This document shows positions 7,401 through 11,301 of a stretch of 11,301 nt of DNA, in pieces; within the stretch, counting starts at the first letter, position 1; each line of letters starts with the position of its first letter. Source of the DNA: Planctomycetota bacterium (GTDB taxonomy: Bacteria; Planctomycetota; GCA-002687715; DRQF01); assembly GCA_024275615.1 (NCBI GenBank), contig JAJRYU010000784.1:1-11301 (forward strand), written 5' to 3'. The notes beneath the pieces are model-generated. The model saw nothing but the letters and a program-made list of their open reading frames with translations, was not told the origin of the DNA and searched no databases. The translations under genes and the position numbers were made by a program.

Positions 7401-7657
7401 TTCCTTACTCCTGTTAGAGAGTTCAAAGAAGTCAGAGGATGGTCCCGTAAAACCGATCCAAGACGCAAGCTTCCGGTAATCAATTACCTTCGACCTGCAA
7501 TAAAAAAAATAAGGCAGGACGTTGTTGCCTTCAACAAGAAAAGATCGACAAGTGACGAAAAAAACCTGTGCTCTTCTCGAATGAATTTCAAAAACGTGCT
7601 TATGAAGACCTGCAATCACTGTTGGATTTACCGTTTTAGCGGAGCTAATATCAGTTC
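7401..7657. promoter_or_regulatory. Divergent intergenic region between the H1-like and glycosyltransferase genes
   Basis: This 257-bp region must carry the promoters for two divergent genes. It holds AT-rich tracts (A8 near 7502, A-rich near 7557-7564), a 14-bp inverted repeat GGTAATCAATTACC (7475-7488), a hairpin-capable TTGTTG-CCTT-CAACAA (7522-7537), and a 10-bp direct repeat GACCTGCAAT at 7492-7501 and 7607-7616. AGGAG at 7408-7412 (minus strand) serves the H1-like TTG start. No convincing -35/-10 pair was found on either strand. Confidence 0.4.
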
Positions 7658-8398
7658 ATGAGAGGCACTATTACGGTCATCATTCCAGCTCGAAATGAAG
7701 AGCAAAGCATCGCCAAAGTACTGCGCGCAATCCCCTCTCATGTCGTCGACCACATCATCGTTTGCGACAACGGCAGTACCGACCAAACTTCCACGATTGC
7801 CGCGCAAGAAGGCGCTGTGATCGTGTTTGAGCCAGTTCCGGGTTATGGCGCAGCTTGTCTTCGCGCACTAGAAAGCCTACCGGATGGCACCGACATTGTC
7901 GTCTTCTTGGACGCTGACTTCAGTGATGACCCAAGCGAGCTACCCGCTCTCATCGCACCCATCGAAGCTGGCGAATTCGACCTCGTTTTGGGATCACGAA
8001 TCGAGTCGGCAGAACCTGGCGCATTGACACCACAACAAAGGTTCGGAAACTGGTTGGCAACACGATTATTGCGCGTAATTTATGGTCGAAGTTTTAGTGA
8101 TCTCGGACCATTTCGCGCAATTCGTCGCACTACACTCGAAAAGATTGCCATGAAAGACCGCGGAATGGGTTGGACAGTGGAGATGCAATTGAAGACTTTG
8201 CGCTATGGTTTTCGCATCAAGGAGGTACCTGTGAGCTACCGTCCAAGGATAGGAAAATCCAAGATATCCGGAACGATTTCAGGCAGTTTTCGCGCCGGAT
8301 GCAAGATCCTGTTCCTCATCGCAACAGAGATCTTCAAAAAGAAGCCAGTCAGCGACCTAACCGAAGATCAGGGCGGCAAATTACCGGGCAAAGGGTGA
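7658..8398 (+). CDS. Family 2 glycosyltransferase (dolichyl/polyprenyl-phosphate sugar synthase-like)
   Basis: This 246-residue GT-A fold enzyme of family GT2 starts at ATG 7658; a GGAG 13 bp upstream is a poor ribosome site. Family features are clear: VIIPARNEE at the N-terminus (7-15), the nucleotide-contacting DNGSTDQT (37-44), PGYGAAC near 61, and the metal/sugar-nucleotide motif LDADFSDDPSE with DAD at 85-87. The C-terminal part contains GMGWTVEMQLKT and the acceptor-side motif VPVSYRPRIGKSKISG, as in DPM1/polyprenyl-phosphate mannosyl- or glucosyltransferases. It would transfer a sugar from a nucleotide donor to a lipid phosphate or nascent glycan at the cytoplasmic membrane face. There are no C-terminal transmembrane helices; one mildly hydrophobic stretch (CKILFLIATEIF) could contact the membrane. 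The sugar cannot be predicted. It probably works in surface glycan assembly with the adjacent membrane protein. Confidence 0.9.
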   Translation: MRGTITVIIPARNEEQSIAKVLRAIPSHVVDHIIVCDNGSTDQTSTIAAQEGAVIVFEPVPGYGAACLRALESLPDGTDIVVFLDADFSDDPSELPALIAPIEAGEFDLVLGSRIESAEPGALTPQQRFGNWLATRLLRVIYGRSFSDLGPFRAIRRTTLEKIAMKDRGMGWTVEMQLKTLRYGFRIKEVPVSYRPRIGKSKISGTISGSFRAGCKILFLIATEIFKKKPVSDLTEDQGGKLPGKG

Positions 8399-8590
8399 TG
8401 ATTGGCGATCTCACGCAGTTTTATTCGAACAACGCTTGACCACTTGCCATCTCGACAATCGTGGGGCGCGGTGTAGCATGACCATGAGCCGACAGCGGCG
8501 CGCAAAGAGCGGAAACAGCCAAGAAATGCCATCATTGGCTCTTATTCTGCGCTTCACAAACGCCTTTGAAACAAAGATGGAGAGCACAGA

Positions 8591-9106
8591 TTGAGGGCAG
8601 GAGACCCGACTTGGCAGGGCTGGCTGATTTTTGCGAGTTATTTGCTCGCATGTGCGATCTGCCTATGGCGCGCGGTAAGGAGCAAGGAACAAACAAGAGC
8701 GCTCTTCGCACTATTGGCCCTGTCTCTACTGTTTTTGGGGCTCAACAAGCAACTGGACTTGCAAACGCCATTTCTTCGTCTCGGCAGAATCCGCTCCTAT
8801 CGCTGGAATCTTCGCGACCACCGCAGGCTTCTCAAACTCGCGTTTTCTGTGACAATCTTGGTGACATCGTCGATGTTCATCTTCTTCGTTGCGAAACGCG
8901 CCCACGGCAAAGGTGTTCTGATATGTATCTTCGGGCTGATCATCCTCCTTGGTCACGCCATGACCCGGATGATGGAGTTCTTGAGAATCATCGGCGGGGG
9001 TATACCCCATTCGCGATTGTTGCTCATTGAATTCGCCGCTATTCTGGTTGTGATCGCTGGAGCAAGCATCCATGCTTTGGAAAACAGACATGCGTCCAAT
9101 GAATAG
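8591..9106 (+). CDS. Small multi-pass membrane protein of unknown function
   Basis: The protein is 171 residues. The start is TTG 8591 with GGAG at 8579-8582 (8-bp spacer); the frame is closed by an upstream TGA at 8567, and no ATG lies near the N-terminus, so TTG is favoured. About five hydrophobic segments are visible: ~10-27, 36-51, 83-101, 108-124 and 142-161. After the second lies the polar motif LNKQLDLQTP (51-60), followed by a basic loop (RWNLRDHRRLL). I recall similar small proteins with an 'NKQLDLQ' motif in other bacteria without a function, but cannot confirm the family here. The gene sits 192 bp downstream of the glycosyltransferase and 88 bp upstream of the HPr-kinase-like gene, all on the plus strand, so a role in the same glycan or modification pathway is possible. 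No catalytic motif is recognisable. Confidence 0.7.
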   Translation: MRAGDPTWQGWLIFASYLLACAICLWRAVRSKEQTRALFALLALSLLFLGLNKQLDLQTPFLRLGRIRSYRWNLRDHRRLLKLAFSVTILVTSSMFIFFVAKRAHGKGVLICIFGLIILLGHAMTRMMEFLRIIGGGIPHSRLLLIEFAAILVVIAGASIHALENRHASNE

Positions 9107-9194
9107 ACAAGTCCTGGTCCACACGCGAACCTTCAGTGGTGCCCCCTCTTTCTCCATTCAACCCTTAAACTAGACAAGAAGTGCTGCCAAAACC

Positions 9195-9992
9195 ATGACC
9201 TACGACTGCCAATTCAACTACCGAGGCTCCACAGTCTCCTTGGAATGCGAGCGGCGAGAATTGGCCCAAGCCTTGTCATTCATTTACCGACCATTCTTGA
9301 CCTCCTCCCCTCCCACAGTTGTCAATCTTGTCGATGCGGACTTAAGTGGGCTATGGAATGGGCGTGTTGACGGCGAAGATTTCTCCTTCAAGTCGCTGCT
9401 TTACGCCGTGGTCTTGGTGGAAGACACCATTGCAGATCGCCTCATGCGCCCACAAGAATTCGAGGTCCAGATTCATGCATCAGGCGCCCGCGATGATAAG
9501 AACTGCTATTTCTTGATCGGTGTGTCTGGCAGTGGCAAGAGCACGACCGCTCTCGAAATGACAAGACGTGGGTTTTCCTATCTGGGGGATGAATTCCTAA
9601 ATATTAAGGATGGCATGGTCTATCCCTTCCCCCGCGCTGCCATCCAGAAGTTTGATGGCCCCAAACCCAAGGGGGCAAGGCTGATGATTCCGAGCGAGTC
9701 TCATTATCGGGACTATTGCCTCCCTGAAAACTTGTCTGATTTGGCGCCTTTTCCTTTGGAACACTACAAACTGGTCTTTCCAAGACTAGCGAATGACGAA
9801 CAAGCTCAAGTGCATCGCCTCAGCACCGGTGACGCCTGTGCGAAACTCATGCGATCTGTTTTTGGAATTGAAGAACAACTGCGAGACATGTGGCCACTTG
9901 TGGCAAAAGTAGCCAGCAACGCCGACTCATTTGAGTTCATAATCAATGATGTGAACGTCGATTTAGAACTTCTCACTGATGCATTCGGCTAA
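9195..9992 (+). CDS. HPr kinase-like (HprK-related) P-loop protein kinase
   Basis: This 265-residue protein starts at ATG 9195 without a clear ribosome site. Residues ~1-100 form an N-terminal domain unlike the HprK N-domain. Then comes the P-loop GVSGSGKST (109-117), continuing as TALEMTRRGFSYLGDEF. This has the same layout as HPr kinase/phosphorylase, where GKSETALEL...RGH.LVADD is typical; Asp132-Glu133 replaces the Asp pair. The C-terminal ~100 residues are not recognisable. Family knowledge: HprK phosphorylates Ser46 of HPr in carbon control. Stand-alone HprK-related proteins occur in exosortase/polysaccharide loci and in lasso-peptide clusters, where one type phosphorylates a peptide serine. 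The absence of an HprK N-domain and of PTS genes nearby argues against canonical HprK. It converges with a nucleotidyltransferase gene only 9 bp away. Substrate unknown. Confidence 0.82.
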   Translation: MTYDCQFNYRGSTVSLECERRELAQALSFIYRPFLTSSPPTVVNLVDADLSGLWNGRVDGEDFSFKSLLYAVVLVEDTIADRLMRPQEFEVQIHASGARDDKNCYFLIGVSGSGKSTTALEMTRRGFSYLGDEFLNIKDGMVYPFPRAAIQKFDGPKPKGARLMIPSESHYRDYCLPENLSDLAPFPLEHYKLVFPRLANDEQAQVHRLSTGDACAKLMRSVFGIEEQLRDMWPLVAKVASNADSFEFIINDVNVDLELLTDAFG

Positions 9993-10001
9993 CCTGGGCA
10001 G

Positions 10002-11249
10002 CTATGAACTTGTTTCGCGCTCAGAACGAGTGCGTAACCTCACGATCCAGTGTCGGATAACCAAAGAGAATCTACGAATCGGATAGACAAAATAGCAGGG
10101 AATCATCTTCCAGGAGTCTCTTGGGAGACCAAATTCCCTGGCAATCCTCCACCTCGGCGGGGCAAATACGGGGATGAGCAACAACCATCTTATTCGACTC
10201 CAGAACCGACCACCCAACAAGAACGGCATGGCAATCCTGTTGACAAGCGCAACTATCCCTGAGTCTCTCAATGGCTCCTCAGATGAAGGCAAGTGAAGCC
10301 ACAACATCAAACGCTCTGAGCGTGTCAGCTGCCTCTCGATCTTGTCAACGAGATTTCCTGCCACCCCCCCACCGAATATCCGTTGCGTCATTCGAAGCCC
10401 AAAGACGACAAAATAGGCCGCTTCAAACACGCTGACCTCGGAGATGAACAAGTCGTTGTCAATGTCCTCATCCAAAAGGTTCAGTATGTCGACGTAGGCT
10501 CGCAGCTTGACGTTCCTTTTGGCCGGGCAATACTTGATTGAGGCGTACGCACAGGCCACGAGGAGTCGGTGTTCTCGGGACAAAATTCGACAATGAAGAG
10601 CTTCAACAAACAGAGAAGAACTGATGAGATTCTCGACTTGGCCGACGAGGCCCCGAAGCCTGAAATCATAGACGCGCGAACGTTCAAACAGATTCCAATG
10701 AACTTCGACAAGAACGGAATGATCGACATTGTGAAGCTGGAATTGGTTGTTCCAAACGAGCTGACTTGCACGATCAACTCTCTCGCCGGCGGTAGCAACC
10801 ACGTTGACCTGCGGGCTGATGTCAGTGAAACCTTGAGTTTCAAGGTACTCGACAAACTCAATCACCCTGTCCTGTGGAATAAGAACGTCCAAGTCGGAAC
10901 TCGACCGAAGTCCATCTCGATCCAAGGAGAGGCCCTTTAGCAAGACTATGGGCAATGTGAGATCTGCAGCAAACTTGGTGAGTTGCTTCAGGCAAGACCG
11001 AAACTGGGCTTTACTCGCAAGGTTGGCAATGCGGGCGGAACGTAGCGCTGCCTCGATTTCTTGACGGTCATCAGTAGGCAAGGAGTTTGGCGATCGAACA
11101 AGTCGGCTCAAGACCAACAAGAATACGCGGTGCCTTTGAGCCAAATGCAGAACTTCCTGCCATTGCTCCTTGTGCGCAAGTTGCATCTGGGAATCGGTGC
11201 CGGCGGCTGAGCACAAGGCAATCAGTCTCTTTTTGCCACTAACACCCAC
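10002..11249 (-). CDS. Nucleotidyltransferase-fold protein (NTP_transf_5-like)
   Basis: This 415-residue protein starts at GTG 11249, supported by AGAGG 7 bp upstream; an ATG slightly further 5' is out of frame. An N-terminal helical region (LAQRHRVFLLVLSRL) leads to PIVLLKGLSLDRDGL (100-114) and SSDLDVLIP (117-125), with Asp119 and Asp121 as the metal-binding pair of the Pol-beta-type nucleotidyltransferase fold. A third acid fits in VEVHWNLF (Glu182, followed by the family-typical HW). This LLKG...DLD...HW pattern matches the uncharacterised 'NTP_transf_5' family. The active site looks complete, so transfer of NMP to a small molecule, protein or peptide is plausible. The C-terminal ~130 residues include a hydrophobic basic stretch (WLLLIPVFAPP) that may bind membrane. 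It is convergent with the HprK-like gene and has its own upstream region with an inverted repeat at 11276-11294. Confidence 0.82.
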   Translation of the reverse strand: MGVSGKKRLIALCSAAGTDSQMQLAHKEQWQEVLHLAQRHRVFLLVLSRLVRSPNSLPTDDRQEIEAALRSARIANLASKAQFRSCLKQLTKFAADLTLPIVLLKGLSLDRDGLRSSSDLDVLIPQDRVIEFVEYLETQGFTDISPQVNVVATAGERVDRASQLVWNNQFQLHNVDHSVLVEVHWNLFERSRVYDFRLRGLVGQVENLISSSLFVEALHCRILSREHRLLVACAYASIKYCPAKRNVKLRAYVDILNLLDEDIDNDLFISEVSVFEAAYFVVFGLRMTQRIFGGGVAGNLVDKIERQLTRSERLMLWLHLPSSEEPLRDSGIVALVNRIAMPFLLGGRFWSRIRWLLLIPVFAPPRWRIAREFGLPRDSWKMIPCYFVYPIRRFSLVIRHWIVRLRTRSERETSS

Positions 11250-11275
11250 AGGTAAACCTCTTCATGGGACAACGG

Positions 11276-11294
11276 AGTCGATCATTTATCGACT
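11276..11294. promoter_or_regulatory. 19-bp inverted repeat upstream of the nucleotidyltransferase gene
   Basis: AGTCGAT (11276-11282) and ATCGACT (11288-11294) are perfect 7-bp arms around CATTT, starting 27 bp before the GTG start on the minus strand. No T-run follows on either side, so it is not an evident terminator. A dyad operator overlapping the promoter is possible, and a GATAAA element on the minus strand lies within it. The window ends 7 bp later, so the context is incomplete. Confidence 0.4.
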
Positions 11295-11301
11295 TGAGAC
11301 G

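Noticed and set aside
7006..7479. Plus-strand frame encoding a striking Phe/Leu/Ala repeat that looks like a multi-pass membrane protein
   Set aside because: It is the exact complement of the KKK-rich repeat. The minus strand has the ribosome site, terminator and a biologically sensible product.
7622..7658. Possible leaderless promoter (TTGGAT ... GCTAAT) just before the glycosyltransferase ATG
   Set aside because: Only 3 of 6 and 4 of 6 matches to consensus with a 16-bp spacer; not separable from chance.
8398..8439. 13-codon ORF overlapping the glycosyltransferase stop (TGATG), considered as a peptide precursor for the kinase/nucleotidyltransferase pair
   Set aside because: It is very short, has no ribosome site of its own and no leader/core features. 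The overlap alone is common by chance.
10481..10940. Open frames (about 125 codons) on both strands inside the nucleotidyltransferase gene
   Set aside because: They overlap its conserved catalytic region in other frames and have no supporting features.

Overview
This looks like a chromosomal segment of a Planctomycetota-like bacterium (or a related PVC or 'Hydrogenedentes'-type lineage). That is an inference from gene content, not from a marker phylogeny. The supporting features are a nusB–ftsY pair, an exported HEAT-repeat plus von Willebrand A (VWA) protein, a signal-peptide-bearing relic of a metallopeptidase-like protein, a lysine-rich histone H1-like protein, and several surface-polysaccharide genes. 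Start codons are mixed: two ATG genes have an internal start preferred over the longest frame, ftsY and the nucleotidyltransferase use GTG, and the H1-like and small membrane protein genes appear to use TTG.

Layout, left to right. Positions 1-3652 (+) hold the 3' end of nusB, complete ftsY and a large O-antigen ligase/polymerase-like membrane protein with a TPR-like C-terminal half. They are closely spaced (9 and 25 bp gaps), as in one transcription unit. Positions 3767-5329 (+) encode the exported HEAT–VWA protein and end at a strong intrinsic terminator. On the minus strand, 6762-5446 encodes an exported protein that resembles a gluzincin peptidase whose catalytic residues are replaced, and 7400-6981 encodes the H1-like protein with its own hairpin terminator. 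Positions 7658-9106 (+) hold a family 2 glycosyltransferase and a small multi-pass membrane protein. The window closes with a convergent pair: an HPr-kinase-like P-loop protein (9195-9992, +) and a nucleotidyltransferase-fold protein (11249-10002, -). Their stop codons are only 9 bp apart.

How the genes may work together. NusB and FtsY are housekeeping proteins for transcription antitermination and co-translational membrane targeting. The ligase/polymerase and glycosyltransferase point to cell-surface glycan assembly. HprK-like kinases and nucleotidyltransferases of this type are known to occur together in exosortase/polysaccharide and some peptide natural-product loci. The pair at the right end is therefore the best candidate for an undescribed modification system, but its substrate is not visible here. 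No tRNA, rRNA, CRISPR array, insertion sequence or phage gene was seen.
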